Below, piece after piece: positions 1 to 7,776 of a stretch of 64,000 nucleotides of DNA. The stretch is taken from the NCBI RefSeq assembly GCF_902506325.1, contig NZ_LR732328.1, positions 801,070-865,069 on the forward strand, in the 5' to 3' direction. Both the position numbers and the translations under genes were made by a program. How positions within the stretch are numbered: the stretch's first letter is position 1; each line of letters opens with the position of its first letter. Source of the DNA: Limnobacter sp. 130. Lineage in GTDB: Bacteria > Pseudomonadota > Gammaproteobacteria > Burkholderiales > Burkholderiaceae_B. The notes below the pieces were generated by a model. It made no database searches. It was not told the DNA's origin and was given only the letters and a program-made list of their open reading frames with translations.

Positions 1-1145
1 ACCTCTGTGGCGTGGCGATTCACCGACACGTTCGGTGGAATGCTCTTGAAGCCGGTGGGCCAGGTTTGGCCTTGCGTATCCACCTTGAACTGAATGCCGG
101 CTTTTTGCCAGGCTTGTTGTTCCAGGTAAAGCAGCTCACTGGCTTCCTGTTTTTTTGGCAAGTCTTGTAATTGCTGAATTCCCTCGGGGGCCATCTCGTA
201 CGAGAACGAGAATTTCAACTTGTTGACGTCTTTGGGGTCTGGGCTGCTTTGCTGATTGTTTAAAAAACTCACCAGCTCTTGCGTGTAACCCCCTTGCGAT
301 TGCCATTGGCTGGTGCACTTGCCCAGGTTGCACTGAATACTCTCCAGCAACCAGCCGCGCGCCATAAAAGGTTGCTCGCTCAACAGGTTCAGCATCTCGA
401 CGACATCGGTATTGGCCAAGCCCACATTGCGTTGGTCGGTCGCCAGCTTTTTCAGATACTGCGGTGTTTGTATATTGGACTGCGCCTGTTTCAGGCGTGC
501 CTCGCGTGCGCTGGCTTCCAGGTACTCATTGCCGCCATACACTCCCCCTGCCAGCAACAAAACAACAGCAAGCATTCCCGATGTCTTGATCAGGTCTGTT
601 GGCAAGCCAGTCAGTGCGTGTTTCTTGTTGAAGCTACCCAGCTGGGTTGCGATTTCAAGGGGCAGGGCACTGGGAAACAGCTCGGAGGCATTGCTGTACA
701 CATGGTATTCCGAGCTTTCAATCGACCCATTGGTGTAGGTGTTGACAGTGCTGAGCACCTCGGAATCGCTGCCGATGATGTCCATCGTCGGCGCGCCCTG
801 TTCAATCACCACCAGTGCCAATTGGCCTTTCTTGATTCCTTCTTCTATGCGAATGGCATAGATGGCGTGCTCTTGCTCATTTCGTGTGACCAGCATGGCA
901 GCCAGGCTGTACACCTGGCTCGTGCGTTCTTCGTCTGAAATGTCAGGGTCAAAGTTGTACAGACCCAGGTATTCGTTCTGATTGCCTTTGAGCAGAATAT
1001 GCTTGGTGGCGTCGATGCGGTCTGCAAATTCCCGAATATCGGCAATTCGTTTGCTGTAGCCGGAATGAGCCAAAGGCTGCCAGTTCAGGCCAGCAATGTA
1101 GGCTTTCTTGCCTACCTGATGAACTACTGCAGACTGCTCAGCCAT
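1..1145 (-). CDS. pilO2: Type IVb pilus protein PilO2 (partial, runs off the left edge)
   Basis: An open frame of 381 codons starts at 1145 and is still open at base 1. The protein begins MAEQSAVVHQ, has a cytoplasmic half of about 195 residues, one hydrophobic segment around residues 195-215 (GMLAVVLLLAGGVYGG), then a periplasmic part. This layout and the position directly after the secretin gene match the PilO accessory protein of R64-type (type IVb) thin pili, an inner-membrane assembly component. The start lies 16 bases after the PilN stop, so the two are probably co-transcribed. The C terminus is outside the window. The family call rests mainly on context and topology. Confidence 0.75.
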   Translation of the reverse strand, partial: MAEQSAVVHQVGKKAYIAGLNWQPLAHSGYSKRIADIREFADRIDATKHILLKGNQNEYLGLYNFDPDISDEERTSQVYSLAAMLVTRNEQEHAIYAIRIEEGIKKGQLALVVIEQGAPTMDIIGSDSEVLSTVNTYTNGSIESSEYHVYSNASELFPSALPLEIATQLGSFNKKHALTGLPTDLIKTSGMLAVVLLLAGGVYGGNEYLEASAREARLKQAQSNIQTPQYLKKLATDQRNVGLANTDVVEMLNLLSEQPFMARGWLLESIQCNLGKCTSQWQSQGGYTQELVSFLNNQQSSPDPKDVNKLKFSFSYEMAPEGIQQLQDLPKKQEASELLYLEQQAWQKAGIQFKVDTQGQTWPTGFKSIPPNVSVNRHATE

Positions 1146-1161
1146 GGTGTTGCCCCGCTAT

Positions 1162-2925
1162 TTACAGCACCACCGCGCGTACAAGAACAATAAAGTTCTC
1201 GCGCATGGTCGACAGGTTGCGGGAACCACCAGCCAGCAGCGGCGCCTGTTCAGTCAGCTTGCGTTCCTTAAAGCCGGAAACATCGCGCGACAAACCGGTA
1301 ATGGCCATGACTTCGCCGGGGCGAAGTGCAATTGTGTACTGGTCGGAAATACTGCTGGTGTTGGGTGTTTGAACGCGTTGCAAGGTTTCGCCAGAGCCTG
1401 TGGTAATTTCCAGCAGGCTTGTAAGGTCGGACAAGCTGATGCCCATTTTCAGCATGATGGTGTTGTTCTCCAGAATAAACGGCATGGCCGCAAACTGGTC
1501 ACCAGTCGTGATTTCATCGGTCGTCAAACCAGGAACACCTGTGCCGCCACCCAATGCGCCCGAGGAGGCTGGTTTGGTTTCTGACAAATAGCCCGTGGTA
1601 GTCAGGCGTGCCTTGCGCGCCCATTGCCTGTTAAGCGCCACCAGCGAAATAGGGCGATGCTGCACATTGTCGCCAATTTCGTTTAGCGCTTGCACAATGG
1701 CTGAACTGGCGCCGAATCGCTGATTGGTGGGGCTGTTTGGTAATCCTTGGCCAGGAATAAAACCCTGCAACGCCTCGGGAATGGTCAGTGCTATAAGACC
1801 GGCTTCGGGGGCCACCAGCGAATCGGGTGACAACACACCAATACCGTAGCGCTGAGACAGGCTTCTGAAAAACACATCCCAATTCACACCCTGTTGATCA
1901 TCTTTTTTGGACATCACCGAGTAAATATCGAGTTGTACATGCACCTGTTTCAGCATGTTTGCATTCTCGGCGCGGATCAGATTTCGCACCTGGGTTTGCA
2001 TGTCACGGCTTGTTTTCACCATCACACGGCCTGTGCCTTCGGCCACAATCACTTCCGACCCAGGTACCGAGGCCACCATGCGATTGATCACATCCAGAAT
2101 ACTGGCCTGGCCGTTGATTTTTCCTTTCTCGGACACGCTCAAATTTGAATTGCTTTGTACTTCGTTCCCGCGAACACGACCTTGCGTGCCGCTGCTCATG
2201 GCGTATTCATAGCCGTTGGGAAATGATGCCAACTCGTACATGGCGGTGGTGTAACGCATGATGACAATCGAGTTGTCCCGGTATTCCCAGGACAAGCCCA
2301 ACTTGTCGGCGGTGTTGTTGAGGAAATCAATCAGTGTGCCGTCCCAATTCATGAACACGGCCGCCACTGTGGTTTGCGGAGCCAGCGCAACGCTGTCCGT
2401 CACTGTCGGGGTGGAGGGGGGCGTTGCCGCTTCAGCCGGTGCATTGACCGGTGGCAACTGGCGTGCACCCCTGCGTGGCTCTGCGCTTACGGGCGCACTG
2501 AAAACATCTTGTTGAATCCGTACGGGAATGCCGACCATTTGAGTCAAGCGCGCAGCCACCATGTTCAAATCCACAGGGCGACCTTTGTCCGCGAAATTCA
2601 TTTTGTAGGTTTCGTGGAAAACTGCTGGCAGTTTGTCATCGTCATTCACATGCACAAACGTGCTGCCAATCCAGCTTTTGCTGGCACGCTTCAGAACCTT
2701 GGCGTTTTGCTGTTGCCTGGCCTGTTCCTCGGCATACTGACTGCTGCCACGAAATGAACCGTTGGTTGGCAAGGTGCTGTTGACCTGATCAACTTTTCGG
2801 ACTCCATTGTCGTTGTCCGCTTGTACTTCTGCACGGATCTGTGGGCCAGTACACGCTGCTGTTGCAAGGCACAGCAGTGCCGCAATTGCCGTACTAACCA
2901 ATGTTCTGTTCAGTGGTGTCTTCAT
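1162..2925 (-). CDS. pilN: Type IVb pilus secretin PilN (outer-membrane lipoprotein)
   Basis: 587 residues with a lipoprotein signal peptide; the likely lipidated cysteine is C25 in TAAC. The secretin domain fills the C-terminal half, ending in the family's beta-strand repeats (IALRPGEVMAITGLSRD ... LSTMRENFIVLVRAVVL). A STN/N0-like region lies around residues 185-230 (WDGTLIDFLNNTADKLGLSW). The family forms the multimeric outer-membrane gate through which a type IVb pilus emerges. It sits between a TcpQ/PilL-like gene (3 bases upstream) and pilO2 (16 bases downstream), forming one minus-strand operon. Length is normal for PilN/BfpB proteins (about 550-600). Confidence 0.9.
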   Translation of the reverse strand: MKTPLNRTLVSTAIAALLCLATAACTGPQIRAEVQADNDNGVRKVDQVNSTLPTNGSFRGSSQYAEEQARQQQNAKVLKRASKSWIGSTFVHVNDDDKLPAVFHETYKMNFADKGRPVDLNMVAARLTQMVGIPVRIQQDVFSAPVSAEPRRGARQLPPVNAPAEAATPPSTPTVTDSVALAPQTTVAAVFMNWDGTLIDFLNNTADKLGLSWEYRDNSIVIMRYTTAMYELASFPNGYEYAMSSGTQGRVRGNEVQSNSNLSVSEKGKINGQASILDVINRMVASVPGSEVIVAEGTGRVMVKTSRDMQTQVRNLIRAENANMLKQVHVQLDIYSVMSKKDDQQGVNWDVFFRSLSQRYGIGVLSPDSLVAPEAGLIALTIPEALQGFIPGQGLPNSPTNQRFGASSAIVQALNEIGDNVQHRPISLVALNRQWARKARLTTTGYLSETKPASSGALGGGTGVPGLTTDEITTGDQFAAMPFILENNTIMLKMGISLSDLTSLLEITTGSGETLQRVQTPNTSSISDQYTIALRPGEVMAITGLSRDVSGFKERKLTEQAPLLAGGSRNLSTMRENFIVLVRAVVL

Positions 2926-2928
2926 GTT

Positions 2929-3636
2929 TTATCGGCACTCTTCTTTTTGGTCGCCCAGGCGGGTAATGCGTAGCAGTGGTGGCTCGTTGTTGTACACACA
3001 AGCCTCCAGTGGGTATTCACTGTTCTTGATTCCTGGTGTTTCAAGTACTTGCTCTACTGCATACTCAAAAGTGCCAGAGAAGGTCGTGCCCGCTGCAATC
3101 ATCACGTAGCGATCGGCATCCCAACGAAATGTGTAACCTGCCTCTTTCGCCCAGCGGCGAATGGCTTTGTCCAGTCGACCATCTTCAACACGCAATTCCC
3201 ATTGAATGGCGCGTGGTGTCACCACCAGCCTTGCACTTTCCTGCTTTACAGGCAGAGCAGCCAGCTGTTCGGCTTCCCGAATCACTTTCGGTGGCAGGTC
3301 AACAATGAACACGTCGGAGGAAGGCGTTTGCATGGCCAGCTGAATGTTGCTGGTTTTGCTGGAGAGTGCACTTGGTGATTTGGGTTCAAGAGCAGGTTGC
3401 GCCACTACAGCGATGTGCCTGGCTTGCGGCATGGGGTCGGGAGCATTGTGCCTGGCCAGTTCAACATTGCGTGACAGCAGCTCATCGGCGAAATACGGGA
3501 GGTTCTCCTCACGTTTATCGAGCACCGCTGAGTAAGTGGGTGCCGCCATTGCTACAGTGGCGCTTGTCTCCCCACTTGTTTCTCCGGTTGTGTTCCATGC
3601 CATCAGTACGATGGCAAGACCAAGAGCAAATTCCAT
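2929..3636 (-). CDS. TcpQ/PilL-family pilus biosynthesis protein
   Basis: 235 residues. The first 20 or so residues are hydrophobic, consistent with membrane anchoring or export. A proline- and serine-rich linker runs to about residue 145. The last 90 residues (WELRVEDGRLDKAIRRWAKE ... GTFEYAVEQVL) match the TcpQ-type C-terminal domain, which pairs with the secretin N-terminal domain in type IVb pilus and related systems. It is the first of three genes in a minus-strand pil operon; only three bases separate it from pilN. This could equally be named PilL. No upstream pil gene is visible on the right, so the operon begins here. Confidence 0.8.
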   Translation of the reverse strand: MEFALGLAIVLMAWNTTGETSGETSATVAMAAPTYSAVLDKREENLPYFADELLSRNVELARHNAPDPMPQARHIAVVAQPALEPKSPSALSSKTSNIQLAMQTPSSDVFIVDLPPKVIREAEQLAALPVKQESARLVVTPRAIQWELRVEDGRLDKAIRRWAKEAGYTFRWDADRYVMIAAGTTFSGTFEYAVEQVLETPGIKNSEYPLEACVYNNEPPLLRITRLGDQKEECR

Positions 3637-3783
3637 ATTCGTTTTACCTTTCTCGTTTGGATCGGTGTTTCAGCAGGTTTGCATTTTTTATTAATTCGAA
3701 TATGCATCAATATACGAAATATTTTCACATGCAGCAATCCCCAAATTATTCAACTGCGTCAGGGGCTTGTTGGCTGGCTCAAA

Positions 3784-4275
3784 TCAATCTTGATAGATTG
3801 CTTCCAACCATTGCTTGCCTTCATGTGGGCTGTAGTGGACCAGAAGGTAGGCCGCTGTTTCAAGCACGGCCAGGCTGCAGGCTTGTGCCTCATCGAAAGC
3901 TTCATGATTGATCGCGTCATATTCATGAATGCAAACTTTCAATAGTTCGCCAATCAGGCGAGGCGTGGATTCGATGGTTTTAACCTTGGGGCGCAGTTCG
4001 GAATATGCTTTCATCAGGCCACGGAAATAGTGCCAGGTGCTACCTTCAGTTTCGGCCAAGCCTTGGAGAATAAAGGGCAGGCTCAAATTCAGCAGACCCG
4101 TGTCTTCAATGTGTGCTGCCAGTTCACTGTATTCACAGTCGTCGGGATCTACTGGATGATGCGCCCTGAAATATGCCATGCCGGTGGCGACCGGGTTGCG
4201 GGCAGAAAGGCCCGTGAGCATTGCTGCTGTTCTCTCGAATGGCTTTGTGTGTGCGACCATATTTTTCTTATTCAC
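3784..4275 (-). CDS. Hypothetical protein, helical, 163 aa
   Basis: I do not recognise the family. The 163-residue product is soluble, mostly helical by composition, with no signal peptide or membrane segment. Its start (MNKKNMVAHTKPFERT) could also be the internal ATG at codon 6. It lies about 150 bases upstream of the pil operon on the same strand, but the gap (3637-3783) probably holds the pil promoter, so co-transcription is uncertain. Codon use matches the neighbours, which favours a real gene. Confidence 0.6.
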   Translation of the reverse strand: MNKKNMVAHTKPFERTAAMLTGLSARNPVATGMAYFRAHHPVDPDDCEYSELAAHIEDTGLLNLSLPFILQGLAETEGSTWHYFRGLMKAYSELRPKVKTIESTPRLIGELLKVCIHEYDAINHEAFDEAQACSLAVLETAAYLLVHYSPHEGKQWLEAIYQD

Positions 4276-4635
4276 TCGTTGAGTTAATGAATACTTGCCC
4301 GAATTTATTTTGCGAACAAGTGTTGACTGAACAAATGTTTGAAAAAAATCACATTTTTTGTCATTTCATGTAACAGTACCTACAGAAAATGCGACAAATT
4401 CTGAGTATCAACTTGAGGTGATTCCCCAAGGTTCCTGATTTATAAAGGGTTTAATTTCCCTCTATATTTCATTCAGGTGATAAATTCGTTGCAAATTCCT
4501 GCAGTCCTCTCTGAGCTATTTTCGGTCTTTGGCCGTTTTTTGATGTATTCAGAACCCTCCCACCTAGGGTCCCCTCAATGTGGTCTTGAGACAATCACAT
4601 CAAAGGGTGGGGGTGGGGGGGTAAAAAGAGGGGGA
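4276..4635. other. Intergenic, ends in a dense G-run tract
   Basis: No gene seen. The stretch is AT-rich until about 4595, then has four consecutive G runs between 4603 and 4634 (3, 5, 7 and 5 G). This lies just past the stop codon of the minus-strand alcohol dehydrogenase gene, so it would be in that transcript's 3' region as C runs. Confidence 0.6.
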
Positions 4636-5637
4636 TTAACGGGACAGCACCACTCTAAAGCGGGGGCTTCCATGGCGTACTTTGTCCAAGGCCTCATTAA
4701 TTTGATCAAATGAGTACGATTCAACAATCGGCTCGATTTTGTGAAGACCCGCAAACTTCAACATGTCGGCGATCACCCGTGGGCTGCCCACTGGCGACGA
4801 AGAAATGGTTCGCTGTTGGCCCATCAATCCAAACACGCCAATGTCCAGTGGTTCCAGCACAGCACCCAGAAAGTGCAGCCGCCCCTTGGGGGCCAGGGTG
4901 GAAATGTAAGCGTTCCAGTCAAGCTTCACATTCACCGTCGACAAGATCAGGTCGAAAGATCCTGCGGCTTTTTTGAGTGCGTCGGGATCTTTGCTGTTCA
5001 ACACATGGTGTGCGCCCATACCCAATAGCTCGTCGGTTTTGGATGGATTGCTGCTAAAAGCAGTGACCTCGCACCCCCAAGCCTTTAAAAACATCACGGC
5101 CATGTGGCCCAAACCACCCACGCCAATTACAGCCACTTTGCTTTGCGGCGAAATATTGAATTGCACCAAGGGGTTGTACACCGTAATGCCACCGCACAAC
5201 AGCGGGCCAGCCGTGGCAGGGTTGACACTCGCAGGAATTTTGACAGCACTGATCGCTTGTGCGCGCACTTTGTCGGCAAAGCCGCCATGCCGGCCAACAA
5301 TGGTGCCTTTGGCTGTGCTGCACAGGTTGTGGTCGCCGCCCATACACATTTTGCAGCTTTCGCAATAACCTGCGTGCCAACCCAGACCCACCACATCGCC
5401 AATGGCCAAGTGGCTTACATGACTACCCACCTTGCTCACGCGACCGATAATTTCGTGGCCCGCCACCATGGGGTATTTGGCTCGGCCCCAGTCGTTGTCC
5501 AGCATGCTGATATCACTGTGACAAATACCGCAGTGGTCCACATCGATCTCAATGTCGAATGCGCTTAATTCGCCAGGGTCGTATTGAAAGGGTTTCAACG
5601 GGCCTTTGGCCTCGAAAGCTGCGTGTGCATTGATCAT
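4636..5637 (-). CDS. Zinc-dependent NAD(P) alcohol dehydrogenase (CAD/YahK type)
   Basis: 333 residues from the ATG at 5637, chosen because GGA sits seven bases upstream; an ATG at 5649 is in frame but lacks a ribosome site. Medium-chain dehydrogenase: catalytic zinc ligands in CGICHSD and in GHE (GHEIIGRV), the structural zinc site CESCKMCMGGDHNLC, and the nucleotide-binding GVGGLGHMAV. The family oxidises or reduces alcohols and aldehydes, usually with NADP(H), in the cytoplasm. It stands alone, divergent from the lipoprotein gene at 5828. The specific substrate cannot be read from sequence. Confidence 0.92.
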   Translation of the reverse strand: MINAHAAFEAKGPLKPFQYDPGELSAFDIEIDVDHCGICHSDISMLDNDWGRAKYPMVAGHEIIGRVSKVGSHVSHLAIGDVVGLGWHAGYCESCKMCMGGDHNLCSTAKGTIVGRHGGFADKVRAQAISAVKIPASVNPATAGPLLCGGITVYNPLVQFNISPQSKVAVIGVGGLGHMAVMFLKAWGCEVTAFSSNPSKTDELLGMGAHHVLNSKDPDALKKAAGSFDLILSTVNVKLDWNAYISTLAPKGRLHFLGAVLEPLDIGVFGLMGQQRTISSSPVGSPRVIADMLKFAGLHKIEPIVESYSFDQINEALDKVRHGSPRFRVVLSR

Positions 5638-5827
5638 GATTAATTCCATTAAGGGACCAAAAAAAGGGGGGGTGCCTGTTTTTTATTTACTTTGATTTTG
5701 GATACAAATAGTATCCCCAAACCATTCCTGCCCCGGTTTTTTTACTGAAAGCATTGCGGGCATTTTTGAATGGAAAAAACTTCCTGTTCAGGAAAATAAA
5801 AACCAATTCTAAAAAGGTAAAAATAAC

Positions 5828-6217
5828 ATGAATAAATTTATTGCCCGTGCCGTTCTCGGCGTTGCAGTGCTGGGTGTTACAGGCTGTGCATCAATTATGT
5901 CCGGCAAAGAGCAGCAAATTTCCGTGAACTCCAATGTACGTGGCGCCACGGTTCTTATCAATGGTGCAGAGGTTGGAAAAACACCATTTATCGGAAAAGT
6001 CAGCAAGCCCAAAAATGGCGAAGGTAACGTGATTACATTGCGTGCAGACGGTTACGACGAGAAAACTGTTGCGGTTGAAACCACCATTGAGCCTACTTTT
6101 TGGGTGAATATTTTGACTGGCGGTCCATTTGGTTCTACGACTGATTACAGTTCTGGTGCCATGTACAAACTGGGCGACGGCAATTTCAACATTGACTTGA
6201 CCAAATCGGGAAAGTAA
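5828..6217 (+). CDS. PEGA-like small lipoprotein
   Basis: 129 residues with a clear lipoprotein signal peptide ending VTGC (Cys20). The mature part begins ASIMSGKEQQISVNS and contains GATVLINGAEVGKTP, the signature of the PEGA beta-sandwich found in surface and envelope proteins. Predicted to be anchored in the outer membrane facing the periplasm. A Shine-Dalgarno-like AAAAAGG precedes the ATG. It stands alone between a divergent dehydrogenase gene and the 6423 gene. The function is unknown. Confidence 0.8.
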   Translation: MNKFIARAVLGVAVLGVTGCASIMSGKEQQISVNSNVRGATVLINGAEVGKTPFIGKVSKPKNGEGNVITLRADGYDEKTVAVETTIEPTFWVNILTGGPFGSTTDYSSGAMYKLGDGNFNIDLTKSGK

Positions 6218-6258
6218 TCACGAGCGATTGTATCCCGGGCGTTAATTCATGGATCTTG

Positions 6259-6441
6259 ATGCATTTTTCAAGGTTAGCCCGGGAGTGGTCTGTCGGTCAT
6301 GGACCTTATTTAAGGTCTCTCTACAAAAAGACCCGAAGTTCCGAACAGACCTTTGACGACTGGCTCGCGCTCAAAAGGGCACTCATCGACGAATACTCGC
6401 CAGCAACACTTTTCGATCTTGCATGCTTGCTTTCTTATTAG
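6259..6441 (+). CDS. Possible small protein upstream of the Lnb-domain gene
   Basis: An ATG at 6259 opens a 60-codon frame whose last codons overlap the start of the next gene at 6423. The product is basic and begins MHFSRLAREW; I do not recognise it. The overlap would suit translational coupling, but there is no strong ribosome site. A competing ATG frame at 6249 of 35 codons also exists, so this may be an untranslated leader. Confidence 0.35.
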   Translation: MHFSRLAREWSVGHGPYLRSLYKKTRSSEQTFDDWLALKRALIDEYSPATLFDLACLLSY

Positions 6442-7766
6442 CCCGTTCATGGCGGTTACAACTTCAGCTGGTTCTGTTACTTGTGACGTTTGTAAGCCCT
6501 GCTTGGGCCAGTGACATCAAAAACTATCCCAAGGCCAGCATTGTCTTTTCTGCAGCCAATCTGAATGATCCCGAAAGTGTTTTTGGTCATGTTTTTATCG
6601 TGTTTCACCACGAAATGCGGCCCGAGCCCGACGATCCCGTTGTGGAGTTTTACGGGAACCTGAAAGACATCGACTACGCAATGGTTAAAACTGTGCTTAG
6701 CACGGTGCCTGGCCAGTACAAATTTTCTACCTACGCTGACAAACTCCGGCTTTATGATCAAGAGGGTCGGGATGTCTACGTTCGTCCTTTAAGAAAAGAA
6801 ATTGCCATTCCAGATTTGAAGACGAAAGTAAACGATGCACTTGGTCATCGTTTTGAATATGATTTTCTGAATATCAATTGCGCCTTTTACATTGAGTTGC
6901 TTCTCGTCCAGTCCGATGAGGTGTTAAGCAAGGGCTGGCGTATTCGACAACCCCTTGATGTCTACCTGAATTACGGAGATCGTGAAGGCGAGTTTGTCAT
7001 TAGATCGGCGGATCGTTTGTTGGCTGAGTTTGAATCGGTACCCGATTGGCAACTGAATAAACAGGAAGGGCTCGAATATTTCTCTGCTTACAAAGCATTG
7101 GTCGATTCAAGTGTGAAGTCCGATCTGAATCAAGCTGCAAGGGTGTTGATGACAAGGTCTGAGCCCAGTTCTGGAGTGCTTGCGCCACGTGTATCTGAAC
7201 GGCGCAGTAATCTTTACATGGCGGCTTCGTCGGGTGTATTGGATGTTTCCTACATGGCGTTTAATTCAGAAAACGCCTGGTTGACGGACCCATTGCCCAA
7301 GCCCAGTCAACTAGAAGTTGCTGAGGTCAGGGCACGATGTGTAACCCATGCAGATACAGACTGCATTTTTGGCGTTGTGCTGTTCAATAATCGCACTTTT
7401 CCCGCAAATGGCTGGGGCAAGTCTAAAGTGCTGTCAAGTGGTGTCCGGCTGGATCAAGGTCCCCAAGCCAATGCTCAAATTGGCCTTGGCGGTGGTTTTG
7501 GTCGCGTTTTCGACCTGCCTGTATGGCTGGGGGTGGCCCCACTCGCTCAGGTGGATACCCAATATGGCGGCACGCTTGGGCTGACGGCATCGCTACTGCA
7601 TGTTTCATCTGCTTTTCGAACTCACCTACAATTGGACTCCAATCCGAGACATAATCCACTAGATAAAACACAAATAAATTTCTCGGTTACACACCAAGCC
7701 ACTGGTTTATCCGTTCAATGGAACGATGTCGATAAGGGGGTGTTGGGTTACCGTCTGATTTTCTAG
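6423..7766 (+). CDS. Lnb N-terminal periplasmic domain (DUF4105) protein
   Basis: 447 residues with an N-terminal signal sequence (about residues 1-29). The segment SAANLNDPESVFGHVFIVFHH and the later NINCAFYIELLL (a conserved Asn-Cys) are characteristic of the Lnb N-terminal periplasmic domain, formerly DUF4105, which resembles cysteine-histidine peptidases. The C-terminal 150 residues are rich in beta strands and may be a small outer-membrane barrel (ends QWNDVDKGVLGYRLIF). It is immediately followed, 10 bases on, by the molybdopterin enzyme gene. The substrate is unknown. Confidence 0.75.
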   Translation: MLAFLLARSWRLQLQLVLLLVTFVSPAWASDIKNYPKASIVFSAANLNDPESVFGHVFIVFHHEMRPEPDDPVVEFYGNLKDIDYAMVKTVLSTVPGQYKFSTYADKLRLYDQEGRDVYVRPLRKEIAIPDLKTKVNDALGHRFEYDFLNINCAFYIELLLVQSDEVLSKGWRIRQPLDVYLNYGDREGEFVIRSADRLLAEFESVPDWQLNKQEGLEYFSAYKALVDSSVKSDLNQAARVLMTRSEPSSGVLAPRVSERRSNLYMAASSGVLDVSYMAFNSENAWLTDPLPKPSQLEVAEVRARCVTHADTDCIFGVVLFNNRTFPANGWGKSKVLSSGVRLDQGPQANAQIGLGGGFGRVFDLPVWLGVAPLAQVDTQYGGTLGLTASLLHVSSAFRTHLQLDSNPRHNPLDKTQINFSVTHQATGLSVQWNDVDKGVLGYRLIF

Positions 7767-7776
7767 GGAGACAATT

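Noticed and set aside
5638..5649. Upstream ATG as the dehydrogenase start
   Set aside because: It lacks a ribosome site; the ATG four codons in has GGA at the right distance and gives the normal N terminus.
6249..6356. 35-codon frame starting at 6249
   Set aside because: Competes with the 6259 frame, lacks a ribosome site and shows no coding signature.
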